A stretch of 64,000 nt of DNA from Alitta virens (GCA_932294295.1 OW028581.1:12203162-12267161); one strand, 5' to 3'. Shown: positions 10,271-23,485, counted from the first letter of the stretch. Made by a program: numbers and translations. The notes: generated by a model not told the origin, from the letters alone.

Positions 10271-12754
10271 TGATCAAGTTGGAGGATGACAAGTTTTGTT
10301 TTTGGTGGGGCAAATTTTGTCTTAAATAGAAATTCCAAAAACTTCTTTGTAGCTTCTCAGGTGACAACATGAGGTTTAATTTTCAAAATCCTTTTTTTTT
10401 TTTTACCATAATCTCTCAATATCTATGACTATGTGAGGATTTCTTCTTAGCGAGGATCTAAATTAACCTAATTAACAGTCCACTAAGTTTAATTAGTATT
10501 AAACTATAGTCCTTAGTGTAGACACTACATTAATTTAGTGTAAATCTTAATAAATTAGAAACCAGCTAGTGAAACTGGTTAGTGTAAAAGTGAAATTTTC
10601 GTTAGTTTTTTTTGACACACACATCAAGCAATACACTGTTAGGAGTCTTACAACATGTATTTGAAAATTTGGCAAAATGCAAAAAGTAAATATTATACAG
10701 CAACATGTTACTGACATTCATATAACAATACAGCAAGCAATGAAAATATTTATATTTTTTTGTAAACAGTCATTCTCATACATTCAATGCAAACAATGGC
10801 AAAATGCAATAAATAATAAAGAGTTATGAAAGACATGTTTAATTTTTATAGTTTGTAGAACATTAAATATAGCAAGCCATAAAAAACATAAACTTTCATG
10901 CAATCATGTAATACTTCAATTGATGGCTGAAGCAAAAGATTTCACGGTCTAATTAGGATGAATATTTGAATGACCTCTTATGAAATGATGATCTCATGTT
11001 GTAAAATCATGGTACTGATATTTTCATCAATACGATAAGAAAATATTTATGAGAAATAAGAAGGATATTCTAAAGCATATTCAATGACTATTGAAAATGT
11101 AGCAACAAGAATATATTCATGCCAGAAGCACAGACAGCATATATCTTGAACAAGCTTCAAGCTAGATATATATCTTTTGTCCTTATATTTTTGATAACTA
11201 GCAATAACTACAAATATTATTCCATATTCTCAAAAAGAAACTAACTTTATATTTTCTCAATTAAAAATCAGATGGTCTCTTGGAAGAGATATAAGTCAGC
11301 CTCGTTCGAGCTTCCATGAACTCATAAACATCATAAATTCAGTATCTAAATATTCTGCAGCATTAAATATTAGACTAACTTTCTTCGTAGTCATTATATA
11401 TTCCCCATTTCACACCGGCTTATATTCGAGTTCATTTGATCATCAAGTGATTATACCAACAGTCATAGATGCCCTCAATTCACCTTTTCACCCAATTTTG
11501 CATTGAAACCCCCCTGAGCATGAAGACTTCACTCCTAGACTAGACTAGTTGGTCATGATTAGCACGGAGGGTACTCACATTATCCCCTGTAAGTAACCCC
11601 TCTAGAGGGGTTAACTGTCACTGAGCTATTTATAGATACACACACATGGTTTTGGATCACTTAGACCCGGCGTTCCGCAAGGATCTGCATTGGATCCAGG
11701 ACATGATACATTTGCAAAACTTCATTCCAATGACGGGTACATCAACACATACTTATGTCATACATCAAAAGAAGCCCTGTAAGGTCATTGACCTTTGCTA
11801 TTAAATATAAAAGATATTCTGAGGAAAACCATTGAATTATTATTGATGGCAGTTTATGAAGTAAAATGTGATAACTAACAACATTAATACGTTACAATTG
11901 ATTAGTCATTGAAACCAATAATATTATTTACTGCATTATTAATACCACCTCAATTTTGACATAAGAAATGTTGAGCTTGTGAGCAGTCTTTCAATATTGA
12001 TCAGAACAAATACGTAAAAGCCCTTACGTCCATGATCAGAAAATTGCACTAAAATTACTAAATCCAATTATAAAGTGAAATTGGCTGCTGGTCTTAAGGT
12101 GAGGTGGTCTTAATAGTGGGGTGGTCTTAATAGTGGGGTTTCATTAGACCGATACATTGCTGTCATTTGCAAGCGCGCTGATAGGCGTGCGTCGTGAGGC
12201 AGTTTGTCAGACTAGGGTTTCATTACACACTTCAATGTATATACATTTTGTACGTAATAATGAAACTTCATATCCTGCAGTATACATAATTCTGTTAAAC
12301 TCACTATAAAACCTTCTTGAGTAATCATACATTACCATCATCTAGTCAGCTTCTCCCATGAAAATATCTAGCCCAACCTGCACAGTGTTTATTATGCCAG
12401 GCCCCATAATTTGTAGGGTATGTTTTCCTGGCTGTTATAAAGATGAGCCCAGGGACTTCTGCGAGTCTGTTTTGCTTCTACGATTCTGTTTAGATAACTG
12501 AGCACTGCCATGATGTGGTATTGATCAAACATGATGAATTGATGACATTGCAGATGTATACAGAAATGAAAAAGGTCAGAATAGGCAGCCATTGAAGTCT
12601 CAATGATCAAATGATGATTCATCATACTTATTGGAAAATGTCAATATTACTTTTAACAGATTTGATTGTCGCGACATGTCGGTAGCATCAAAAAGAGCAT
12701 GTTCGAAGCTACATTAGGGTTAGATACTGTAGTGCAGCCCTAAGACAACTACTT
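10271..12754. other. Intergenic, no gene seen
   Basis: AT-rich. Around 12090-12145 there are two copies of 'ggtcttaatagtgggg', the minus-strand form of the dispersed word that is tandemly amplified at 23650-23935. No open frame shows recognisable protein features. Confidence 0.4.
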
Positions 12755-13015
12755 GCCAGCCACAATAAGAGTCCACACCATGTTACATATTCACCCAATC
12801 TGTGGGGTCTTTCACTTGCGGTAGCATAGACACAGAGTAGAAGGCACTGCCCAATATTGTAATGTCTTGTGCGGACGACATCCAGCTGAGATGTAGCTCA
12901 TGAAGAGCGCCAGAATGCTTGCGCATGGGAATTGCACCCGGGACCTTCAACAGAGCTGGCCATCGTGTTGACTGACCGATCTTAGCTGACTGATGCCACT
13001 CAGGAGTACATTGAA
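12755..13015 (-). mobile_element. tRNA-derived SINE, degraded copy
   Basis: Plus-strand text runs 'gtccacaccatgttac', a 'gtggggtctttcacttgc' segment, 'gacatccagctgagatgtag' and 'ttgcacccgggacctt'. These are the same blocks, in the same order, as the fuller copy at 18757-19027. The tRNA-like head (box B at the right) makes the element minus-oriented. Confidence 0.6.
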
Positions 13016-13674
13016 CAACGATAGAACTCCAAGATAAAATAACTAACATCGATCTTAGCGAAGATGTCGATGAAAAGCCTCCTAACTAAGACCGCCTCAC
13101 CAATAATTTCAATTAATACGATGCCCGCTCATAGTGGCGAATTGATATTATCCCACCCATGGGGTAAGCGTGAGACATGGTTCATCATTACTTCAGACCA
13201 GGGCCTGTTTGTTTATCGTGTTATATACTAAACTATTGCTAGTCAGTCGAAATATACTGGTTTTTGGATCCAAATTTTTTATCTAAAACATTACATTGCA
13301 GGATACTGTTGTCTTTTTGATATTCATGCTAAAATCCACAGCTAAATGTTACTGATCATGTGGTAATTGTTAGATCCTGATGTTAAATTTGCACGAAAGT
13401 GAAATTTCCTGCTTAAATTAGGTGGCCTCAAAGTAGATAAATATTCTAGTTCAATGAACGTCAATGACATAGAGGTCTGCATGAGTGATATCGATAAGTT
13501 TGGCCAACTGCCAATGTGAAGCATGGAGCTAATAACATTAACACAATTTAGAAGAAACTTGCAATAACTTGTCCAAGAGGGTTGCAAATAGTATTGTCAT
13601 TTAGTTGTAATAACTATAGAATGAATTGTACTTCCCAATTCTACTGGAATGCGTTTAATTGTACTTCCTGTCGC
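13016..13674. other. Intergenic, no gene seen
   Basis: AT-rich unique-looking sequence. No splice-bounded open frame or repeat was recognised. Confidence 0.3.
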
Positions 13675-13905
13675 TGGAGGCAGACGTAATGATGAGATCC
13701 TACATTAAAGTGCATGTCTTGGGCCACACCTAACTCAGCGGGTGGGTTCTTGCACTTTCCGCAGGTCAGACATACAGCAAAGGGCACCAATTTTACTTAT
13801 CATACAAGTGACTTCCAGATAAAGTATCTTGGCCAGGAATCAAATTCGAATCGCAGATGACCTGACCAGCTCATTGACCACTTGGCCATCCAGCTGAACT
13901 TTCAA
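13675..13905 (-). mobile_element. tRNA-derived SINE, second subfamily
   Basis: Read on the minus strand, a tRNA-like head carries an A-box-like TGGCCAAGTGGTCAATGAG and a B-box-like GATTCGAATTTGATTCC. An unrelated body follows, then the end ATCTCATCATTACGTCTGCC, the same tail as the 18757-19027 family. Head and body differ from the main family, so only the 3' tail is shared. Confidence 0.6.
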
Positions 13906-14524
13906 TCGTTCGATGGAGTTTTTTCGCACTCCTATAACAAGTCTAGTTATGCATTTTGGCCCATCTTTTTATCTTTTACACAAGACCAGATATAACGAAA
14001 CCCGGTTATAACAAACAACTTTTGACAGTCCCGAATAGTGCGTTTTAAGTTGGTCGGACTGTATTCCGCAAGATTTTACTCCGCAGTCTCTCCAAGAATA
14101 TGCTTAGCTCTCTCTTACTGATATCTTTAGGCTGTAACCTACACCATGCTTCTGGTTACAAAAAAAAATCCAGTGTAATTATAATAAAATGCTTCCTGAG
14201 TAAAAGATCTATTTGTTTGGTAATTTGATGGTGTTCTGAATACTTCTTTTGTTCTCTATGGCTCTTTGGAATTCGAGAAATGTTTGTGACTAATGTTATG
14301 AAAGTGAAGAAAAAGTCTCCAAAAATACCACCTCACCCCTGCTTGTTGACAGTAGTTAACATTCTTTAAAGGAAATGTCACCAAGATCATTAAAAACACC
14401 ATAAAAGTGGCATAAAAAAGTCCAGAAACATGGCTTAGCACTTCCTGTTTTTAGACTACTTTCTTAATTTGGCTTCAGTTACTACACACAGTTAGTATTG
14501 CAAACTGTATGTATACATTAAATA
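13906..14524. other. Intergenic, dispersed repeat fragment
   Basis: Contains 'ataacgaaacccggttataac' and 'ggtcggactgtatt' (about 13990-14070). Related words recur around 17680-17840 (tgtaaccgggtttcatt, gaccgactgtat), suggesting a dispersed repeat. No gene seen. Confidence 0.35.
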
Positions 14525-14700
14525 AGAGTATTTTCACTGAGCAGCCCTGAATTCAGCAAGACCCAATCTTTCCTCTCCTCTTATTACTCATTTTGATTTT
14601 TAGACATATCAAATAAATATAATTTTCTCTGAGAAATAACAGAATTCAAATGATAAGATGTCAAATATACATTAAAATGCATTAAAAATACTGCTGCTAG
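14525..14700 (+). repeat. Dispersed repeat, copy 1 (pairs with 28630-28835)
   Basis: 'ttttcactgagcagccctga' and 'aatgataagatgtcaaatat' occur here in the same order as in the reverse complement of 28630-28835. Two diverged copies in opposite orientation indicate a dispersed mobile-element fragment of about 175-200 bp. No coding capacity is seen. Confidence 0.6.
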
Positions 14701-14987
14701 GATACACTTTGCTTCAGCTAATCAGAGTCAAGGGCGAGAACTTGTTCAGCCAATTGAATTGCAGTATTCTGTCGTAGCCACCTGGTTGAAATAATGCGAA
14801 CCTTCTGCGAAAATCCACTATTCTGGCAGCAATATATGACATAGCATTGATATGGCAAAGGCATGATAGTTGAGAAGGTTAAGACTTTCTAGCATTTCTG
14901 GGTTATTTCCAAGTACATGATACATGATAATTTTCCCTGCATTCAGTAGTTTTTAATTGATAGTGATCATAATTTCTTAACAGAAAT

Positions 14988-15313
14988 GCGGTCTTCAGGC
15001 TACCACAGTCCACAGATGCAGGTCGCGGGTTCAATTCCAAGCTGTGTCGCTCTTCATGAGCTACATCTCAGCTGCATGTCGTCCACACAAGACATTACAT
15101 TGGCGGTACCTTGTACTCTGTGCCTAAGCTAAGGCAAGTGGAAGACCTCACACTTGGGGCAAGTGTGTAACATGGCGTAGACTCCCAGCCTTCTTTCTCT
15201 CATCCCAACCCTTGTCGGCAAGAATTTGCCCTATAGGGCCTAATCGCCTCTGCAGGGCCTAATCGCCTCTGCAGGGCCTAATCGCCTCTGCAGGGCCTAA
15301 TCGCCTCTGCGGA
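14988..15313 (+). mobile_element. tRNA-derived SINE with 19-bp tandem tail
   Basis: Plus-oriented copy of the main SINE family: a B-box-like block (GGTCGCGGGTTCAATTCC), then 'cttcatgagctacatctcag', a 'ccttgtactctgtgcc' block and 'gtgtaacatggcgtagactc'. After a short linker it ends in four exact 19-bp units, 'agggcctaatcgcctctgc' at 15235, 15254, 15273 and 15292, the first following 'cctat'. Confidence 0.65.
15235..15310. repeat. 19-bp tandem repeat, 4 exact copies
   Basis: 'agggcctaatcgcctctgc' is repeated four times head to tail without change. A single related word, 'agcggcaagaacttgccttagaggg', lies near 16770, so the unit probably derives from the SINE 3' region. Confidence 0.9.
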
Positions 15314-16936
15314 AACCTACTTCTTTACTGTATTATACACATACTAAATGTGCTTCATGGAGGGTTGACAATATTCTGATATATGATACTCCCTTCCTCT
15401 TACACACTAGACCAGACACCTTTGACAGCTGGATTGATAGCCAAGACAGGTGTAATCTAGGATACTCTATCTAGCCTATACTTAACTAGAACGCATCATT
15501 GCTAGTGCATAGCAGAGCACCCTTGTGCATATGCTGACCTAGAGCACACAAACAGAATAGAGCAATTGGGGTAGCACCAGCATACAGGTGTGAAGAAAGG
15601 GGGGAGGGTTAACAAGAATTTTGGGCTACAGACAAAGAAAATAAGCATTATAGTAAGTAACCAGTAACAGTTATGGGGAAAAAATGTTGCTGGGTTTGGG
15701 GTAATTTAAGTGCAGTTTAGCATTGTTTAGGCAAGCTTAATTAGTTAAATTCTTGTCATGTTTGTGTAGATTTTATTACAAATAGTTACTTAAGAACCAG
15801 CAACACTTTAACGAGTACCTGAGATTTTAGAACATTTATAAGAATTCCTTGTTAAGCCAATCCTATAAATTGGATCATTTCAACCTAATGTTATTATGAG
15901 CTTAGTAAAGTTGTTGAAAGGAATACAAATGATATAACTCCTTGAAATACAATTCACCACTAAACAATAATGCCAGTACATTCAGTACATTCCAGTTGCC
16001 TAAATTAGATTACAAAGTTAAGATATTTTAGAAGGCAATTAACAATTCAAATACATTTTTTGGCTGAGTGTACCACAATATCAAGTTATGGAGTCAAGAG
16101 TTAAGTACTATTAATCATATATAGAAAATGCATTAGATAACCTTGAATACTATTCCTAATCTTTAAAGCTTTTTCTTGATATTTTAAATCAAAGTTCTTG
16201 AACATCAAAAGAAGCTGCTACTGATATTCATAGGCAAAACAAATGTCAGTTACTATGAATTGCTAGTAGTTACTGAGACTCACTACCCCATGGAAATAGT
16301 AAGGACTGTGTGGGGCAAAATCTAAGGGTTAACTAATAACCAGTCAGCATTTGCCAGCACATCCTTGCTTAACTGATGAGGCATATATGTAGCTCTGTCA
16401 GCATCTCTGAGTCAGAAGCAGCAGCAGCAGCAGCTATCACTCATTAACACGTTGTACTAGTTCATCTGGGTTAATTGGTTGATGCTGTGTGAATACACAT
16501 TAAGACATTAGCAGTTAATAAGAGTTGTGCACCCAACACTATCTTTTTTTAAGTGCTAACATTTCAATTGGGTGGTCATCCCCTTGTATTTCCCCATTAC
16601 ATACACTCTTATTATTTCACGACATACATTATTTATCATTATCTTATTAATTTCTCTCAATATTGCTACTGTCAAAAAGTCTTCGAATGTGAATATCACC
16701 ATTTAGGCCTACATGATGTACGTTTAATGGGTGGATTCCTCCTTTCTCACCTAATCAATCAACCCTCAATAGCGGCAAGAACTTGCCTTAGAGGGCTGCA
16801 CTATCCATATCTATCTATCTATCTCTCTATCTATCATACTTTTTTACCAACTTATATTGCACTCTTCCTTTCAATCATTGGTTGCCAATAAACCAATTAA
16901 ATTGTACCATCAAAATAGTGCTCATATGCTTAACTC
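15314..16936. other. Intergenic with short microsatellites
   Basis: Mostly AT-rich. Contains a short AGC run (about 16418-16434) and a TCTA-type run (about 16809-16837). No gene recognised. Confidence 0.4.
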
Positions 16937-17011
16937 CCACCTAGATTAGAACTCAGACCTCAGTTCTATGTTAGGAACAGGCAAACGCATTAACCACTCG
17001 ACCGCAATCCC
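16937..17011 (-). mobile_element. tRNA(Ser/Leu)-like SINE head
   Basis: The minus strand reads GCGGTCGAGTGGTTAATGCG, an A-box like that of type II (Ser/Leu) tRNAs, followed about 35 nt later by an eroded B-box-like AGGTCTGAGTTCTAATC. Acceptor-stem pairing is absent, so this is a tRNA-derived element and not a working tRNA gene. Confidence 0.45.
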
Positions 17012-18756
17012 CATCCACAACAAAACCAAAAACTTTTTTTTCTCACATAAAAGTCTTCGACACAGTCGTATGACAGCACCATCAGTTTGAACTTTGCTCG
17101 TTTCAGTGATTTCCACTCTTCCGTGTCATGAAAGTGCTTCGACAAAAAGGCATTAAGACCAAGAGGGAGCGAAGTCGATACCAAGCGTTTACGAAGGTCC
17201 TTCGACACGAAACTGCAGCATGCAACAAAGGGATACTTCACGATTGAGACCTACATTGATAGACAGCTGTATTTGAGGCAATAATGTAAATCTGACATGC
17301 TTTGGTAAGGCAAATTTATGTGATACTGGCATTTTCACTGGATGCTTGTACAATCAAGGCTACTGCCAATGACAAACCAATTAATATGTCATGAACCTCT
17401 CAAAATAAATGGGACCTTCAGAGATGTATATCCTTAATTGTAATAAGTGTAATATCATATATGCAGGTACAATATGTATGACTATTTCTGATGTGTCTAG
17501 ACTCCAGAATAATAGTCTTTTACTTTTCGATACAATATTGATAAATTGTTGGATGGCAAAAATATTCCATTTTGGTTAGGTCTACCCGTAGTACCCCTGG
17601 CAACAATACCTAAATCAATCATACATAGTAACGTCAATAGTATTTTTGGTATTTTATCTGCGCCTGTAAAAACGTCTCGTTGTAACCGGGTTTCATTATT
17701 TGCAGGTTTAAAGGAGTCAAAATAGCCATTCCAGGACTGTAACCAAATTATATCCAGGCTTTTGTTATAAAGCGTGTTCATTATAAATCAGTCCGACCAG
17801 GAATGTATTATACTTCCATGGTCTGACCGACTGTATCTGATTGGACCAACATTAAATGTTGGTCCTTGATGCCTTGACCTTGTACACTATAGGTGTCCCT
17901 CACAGTAAGATCTTGTGCCATCTTACAGGCATTGTAATATAGGATTATTTCTGAGAATAGAGTACAGTCTTGTAAATATCTTACGGGCTTAGTGATGAGG
18001 GTCGTTATCGAAAAAGCCTATAATGGTACCTAGTGGTGTGCCTTACAGAAATCTGTATAATAATATCTATGTGGTATACATTCTACACTGTAATATAGGA
18101 TTACTTTATTATGTCCAAGGCAGTAAGGCAATACAATGTCACTAAGCTACAACCTCTATTGGACCATACTGCCATGGCATTATGGAGGCAGGCATTTAAG
18201 AACCTCCTGTCACTTAATGGCACTTTTTGTCACCAAGGTAGCATTCTCGTTACCATAGAAACGAGTCTCCTTTCCACTGCGGAAATGACCCAAGTTGACA
18301 GGGTCCAAGGTGAGAGCAGAAGTAGTCTTATTCTTTTCCCAAAATGTCAACATACATTGGAAAAGATGGCATTTCAACGAAAACGGTGTGAGGGCATGAA
18401 CAATCCGGATGCAATATGTCTGGGACACACTTGAAACGAATCCGTTGACACGACCTTTGGTATTACGCCAAGAGCCCCCTCCCTGGCTCATAAGTGAGGT
18501 GGCATTACTAGAAGGGTTATTACTAAAACTACATTTAATATATAGATTGGACTGACACTGAACATCACAAGGTTCTAACTATTATTTCACTCTCAGAAAA
18601 TTCCAAAATTCCCGGAGAATATTATATTGGTTTAGTCATGTGCTGACCAGTAACTGAGCATATGGAAAGATTGCGAGAAGCTAGTACCGAACATCTAAAT
18701 ACGCTTTTCTTCTGGTGCAATTTCACCAGCAGTGCTACGGGGTCTGAAACCAATTG
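17012..18756. other. Intergenic, no gene recognised
   Basis: Open frames of 80-110 codons at 16990-17241 (minus), 17497-17781 (minus), 18111-18434 (plus) and 18210-18491 (minus) show no recognisable motif and no flanking splice pattern. The last two overlap on opposite strands in a GC-richer patch that may be an old mobile element. Confidence 0.3.
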
Positions 18757-19027
18757 CAGTAGATGTAATGATGAGATGATGAGGCTCGAAGTCCACACCA
18801 TGTCACAAATTTATCCCATGGTGGAGGTCTTTTACTTGGCTCAGCATAGACACTGAGGACAAGCACCTCCAACGTAATGTCTCATGCGATCGACATCCAG
18901 CTGGGATGTAGCTCACGAAGAAATGGCCATGTTGGGGATCGAATCCGGGACCTTTGAAACTTCAGAGAAGCTGGCCAATGTGGAACTGGCGAATGCCTGG
19001 AACTCTAACCATTACGCCACCCAGCTG
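18757..19027 (-). mobile_element. tRNA-derived SINE, best-preserved copy
   Basis: Read on the minus strand from 19027, the element begins CAGCTGGGTGGCGTAATGG (A-box) and has a B-box GGTCCCGGATTCGATCCCC. The body follows: 'agctacatcccagctggatg', then 'tgtcctcagtgtctatgctg' and 'ccaccatgggataaat'. It ends at ATCTCATCATTACATCT. Length is about 270 bp. Other copies in the window share the block order. Confidence 0.7.
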
Positions 19028-19485
19028 CTTTGATTTACCAAGTTCTCCACACAATTTCTTTCAAAGTTTTTTCAAAATTCCTGTAGACTTGGAAAACAAA
19101 GTGAAGCTCATTTTCAAAAATTGCTGGTAACCATGTAGATCGTAAATTGAATGTTGCAGTGTGGAGGAATCTAGGCACAACCTTATCCATTGGTTCCATT
19201 CTGCTGCTGCAGCAGCTTTACAGCAACTAAACTGCCGGTTTCCATGGTAACCAGATTGCAGTGGAATCAGTAAAAGAGCTGTTGGGCCATCAGAATGGCC
19301 TGTCCCATCTCATTTAGCTCCCTTCTCCTAAATAATCACTTCCAGCAGCCACAGCTGTCCATTTTTGTACAGCAGGACCTGAAATATATTCACTACACAT
19401 AAATAGCAGTTTATGGTATTGTATTGTCTTGGTATTGTCTCAATGCTACTGGTCTGAAGCTTCAGCTTATATGGCCAGCTGCAGG

Positions 19486-19670
19486 CAGATGTAATGATGA
19501 AATGATAGGCTACTTGGAGTCCACACCATGTTACACATTTACCCCATGGGTGGTCTTTAACTTGCCTCAGCACAGACACCGAGTACAAGGGACCACCAAA
19601 CATCTCATGCAACTGAATATGGACTGACATCCAGCTGAGATGTAGCTCATGAAGACTGTGAGGGACAGTT
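19486..19670 (-). mobile_element. SINE fragment, main family
   Basis: Contains the 3' tail (cagatgtaatgatgaaatga on the plus strand), 'gtccacaccatgttacacat', 'gcacagacaccgagtacaag' and 'gacatccagctgagatgtag'. The tRNA-like head is missing. Open frames on both strands here are inside the repeat. Confidence 0.65.
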
Positions 19671-20284
19671 TTGTGATATGCAGGTTTGGCATAAAAGACG
19701 AGGAAAAATTGGACAATTGCAGTCCTCCCTATAACTAAACATGACTTCTTTAAACACGATTTTTAAACCGAAGCAAATTTACTTTTCTTGATGCAATAGA
19801 CAGTCTTTATGATCTATGACTTCTTTCCATTAACGTATCACCCAATATCCATTTATCCAATATGATATAGAGACCTAATTCTGCCAGCCAATATCATCAT
19901 GAGCATGGTATTGTGAGCACTGGACCAGAATTAATTGAGTTGCCATGGCCAAGGTGCCCTGCAAATAATATCTCAATATGAGCCATGCAGAATATCAATA
20001 TGTAAAGTTGACTTATTCAGCATACAGTATCTGCTAAAAGATGACACCCTTCATTGGTGTCACCAAAATGTAATCGCAATTGCTTTTCATTGGGTTTTTT
20101 CTTATACATTTAGCAGTTAATTAGCAGGAGACAATGGTAAATTGTCATGTTATCTTTTATTATCAAGGAAACTATACCAGTGTTCAAGCTAGGATTTGAA
20201 TTGGGCATGGCGCACAATATTATAATAGACTCTTACAGGGCACCAAGCTAGTGAGTAAAAAAAACTAAAAGTCTTCGTTAAATC
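19671..20284. other. Intergenic, no gene seen
   Basis: AT-rich. Nothing recognised. Confidence 0.3.
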
Positions 20285-20292
20285 TCGGGCAT

Positions 20293-20414
20293 AACATAAT
20301 CGGGCATGGCGTTGCAACATAATCGGGCATGGCGTTGCAACATAATCGGGCATGGTGTTGCAACATAATCGGGCATGGCGTTGCAACATAATCGGGCATG
20401 GCGCAACGCCATGC
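20293..20414. repeat. 23-bp tandem repeat ending in a perfect palindrome
   Basis: 'aacataatcgggcatggcg' plus 'ttgc' repeats every 23 bases at 20293, 20316, 20339, 20362 and 20385. The last unit turns into GCATGGCG-CAA-CGCCATGC (20396-20414), a perfect 8-bp inverted repeat with a 3-nt loop. Confidence 0.9.
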
Positions 20415-22655
20415 TCAAATGGCCTAGCAGGAACACTGTATAGTCTTTGCAATTCAGTCACAATATAATATGCATTATTGAACATTTGGTTGTTGTGAAT
20501 CATGTGTACTCAGTTTTGCTGAAAACTGTATTCGGTGCATTGATGAACAATCGAGGTCGATTAATTAACCTCAGAACCTCAGCATCAAACCGCCATCGAA
20601 GCCACAGCATGTGTTATCATCTTGCATGATGCAAAAACCAATTAACTCATCTCTGATACAGGATGGTTAAGAGAACGCAATGGCCGGATCAGATACCGTG
20701 AAGTGATCGGCCAATCGCTTTTGCTGATCCGATACAAGGATTGCGCTTTATCGCTTTCTCACTGCAGATGCTGGGCAGAGAAATTTAAGGATTATACAAT
20801 ATACAATAGACACGATATTAGCACTATGAATTATTAAATTCACGTATTATTTTCATATTCAGAATTTTAGAGAGGCATAATTGAATTCTTGCAATACTAA
20901 GCTTTCATTGCCTGGCGGTCAGTCGATATCCATTTTGACAATAACCAATATCAGATGAGGTTGAAAACAAGCATTATTGGGACAGATAATGAAAAATTGT
21001 TTTCTTTCTTTATTAAAAATTAATCTCGATGGAGAAATCTGAAACTCAATCGACAGAACAGCACACAATACCCCGTAACATCAGATTTAGACAATATTGG
21101 CTGTTTCGGATGTAGCTGCTGGCAGACTTCAATATCAAACTATCGGAAGTAATATAAGGTAAAGCAAGGTTAAGCCGAGCTTTACTTATCTGCGTTTACT
21201 TACATTTATTTCCCTTTCGGGTGAGAACAGATCAGTATAGTACCCTAACTTATTTCACGCTTATCCGATTCCATCGGTTTTGTATTTGCGGAGTTTCTTT
21301 GGGAACGAAAAAAAGCCCTTTGCCTTATAAAATCCGCCCAATATCCGCACTGCCATCCGATAACTGACCATTATCATAATTTGTACTCCAAAATATGCCT
21401 ACAGTACCATCATTCGTACTCCAAAATGTCAAAAGTATCATCATGTTCGTATTTTCGACAATATATCTCTAATTTCATTTTACATACACAATATGGGTAC
21501 TATACAGTAGTTTGTTTTTCCAAAGCCCTTTAAAAATTACTAGCATTAGGTTCAAAAGCTGACACATGCAATTCCACAGTTATGTGGTCTCAGGGACCAC
21601 GACATATGACCATTGGTCCATTCATTGCATGGCATGGGAGTTGGAAAAATCAATTCATAGATCCACAAAAAGGATTATTTCACTCAAATATAACTTATGT
21701 TGTTTATTGTACATCTAGAGTGACTATGCTGTGTAATTGTCTAATAGTAAAGTCACTGGCGGTCATTGAAGTCTAACTCTTGTCATCTCAGCATTATGTC
21801 TGCTTTTGAGACAACTTTCTCATGATGATATGTTATCCCGAGCATAATTACATTTAATTACAATCAAATGTCATAGATGCATGAATTATCTCATATAAGT
21901 CTTGATCGTTCAAAAATTGTTTAATCAAAGATGCTGACTAGTAATATTCTTCATTATCAAAAACATGTTCTGACTTGAAATTTAATTCAATTCAATATCA
22001 AAACCAACTTATAATTAAATCTAAACCACATTTTCATCTAATCAAAACCTTAAAATCAAATCAATAAAATGTAAAAATATATAGATTGTTGGGAATCACT
22101 GCAATGGTGTTAATATCGAGGTGGTCTTAATCGTGGAACTTTTTCTAATCAAGATAATCTTAATATAAGATTCTTTCTATTGTTTTGGGTCCAACTATTT
22201 AAGCATATCAATATATATTAAATAATTTAGCATATTATTATTGAGTATTTTTTTCCCCTTTTTTTTTTTTTTACACACATGATACCACTGAAAAAAATTA
22301 ACTCACCACCCCAAAGTAGCTACAATGCACATATTGTACAATCCATACTACTGAATCACTCATAATAAACAACTTTTTGGCAAAACCCTAAGTGTTAATT
22401 ACACAGGACACATTGTTCAGTGCAAAGTTATCATTTGTCCGCATTACTCAGATATGAGTCTATAGCAGAAACATCCTTGAATAACTCTGGTTTATATGAA
22501 TGAGGATTCTCTATAATTGTGAATTATGAGGTATATATATTATATACATGATATACAGAAGTATGACAATACAAGATCATATTTCAATTATAATGAAGTT
22601 ATCCAAGAGGATCATAAAAGTTACATTGGGAAATTTTGTCAAAATTTCAATAGAA
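20415..22655. other. Intergenic, no gene seen
   Basis: A SINE 3' tail remnant (tctgct preceded by atctcagcattatg) lies at about 21785-21807. 'gaggtggtcttaatcgtgg' near 22118 is a dispersed copy of the 17-nt word. No gene recognised. Confidence 0.35.
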
Positions 22656-22657
22656 AG

Positions 22658-22776
22658 TCAGTCTGCGAGTCAGTCGGTGAGTCAGCTGGTGAGTCAGTCA
22701 GTCGGTCAGTCAGTTGGTCAATAACTAGTCAGTCAGCCAGCTAGCAAATCTATCTATCTATCTATCTATCTATCTT
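22658..22776. repeat. GTCAGTCG-type and TCTA microsatellites
   Basis: Imperfect repeats of 'gtcagtcggtca' and 'gtgagtcagc' (about 22658-22740) run into (TCTA)n at about 22749-22775. The open frame rich in Ser/Val/Glu across it is a by-product. Confidence 0.85.
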
Positions 22777-23485
22777 ATAGTGGGGACACCAAAGATTTAT
22801 TTCATCAATACGTCTGCCTAAGCATAAAGACATTTCTTAAGTTCAAAAATCGAGTTTTAATAACTTCAACATAACATTTCTGCAGTTTTGTGACAAGTTC
22901 ATTAAATTCGATTTATGACAGTAAGATCCTTGATTCTAGCTAATTGGAAAATTCCAGGAAAACATTTTCCAAATATTTTCCAAATATTTCAAGAGACGTC
23001 AAAGACTTTGAAATTGCAAAACATAAAATTAAATTTACAAGATTCCATATTTCAGTATCCCATCATCACAAAGCCATGTAGTGGATCCAGGTCATAATTA
23101 ATATTGATTGAGCATGTTATGTAATGTTATGCAAGCAGCAGTTCCTTGTATTATTACCAGGATGTGGTTTCAGCAATTGATAATCACAAATTTCTCATTT
23201 ACAATATACAATATAATATTGCCCATGATTCTGTTAATACTTCATAGGTTATATTAAATAAAACTAATGGCTGCTATCAAGGATTCAAGGGTCCATGATA
23301 TTTAATATGTATCATTAAAACTAAGTATAAAATATACCTTATACTATCCTATTTCTGCACAATATGTCAGTTAACCATTTAGATTAAAGTGCAGCCTCTA
23401 TTAAGATGAACCTACGAATTAAAGTAACTTATAAACATTGACATAACAGCACTGTCTGTATAAGGAAACCATCTATTAATACCAG

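Noticed and set aside
18111..18491. Overlapping open frames of 107 and 93 codons on opposite strands
   Set aside because: No recognised motif, no splice context, and overlap on opposite strands argues for chance in a GC-richer patch.
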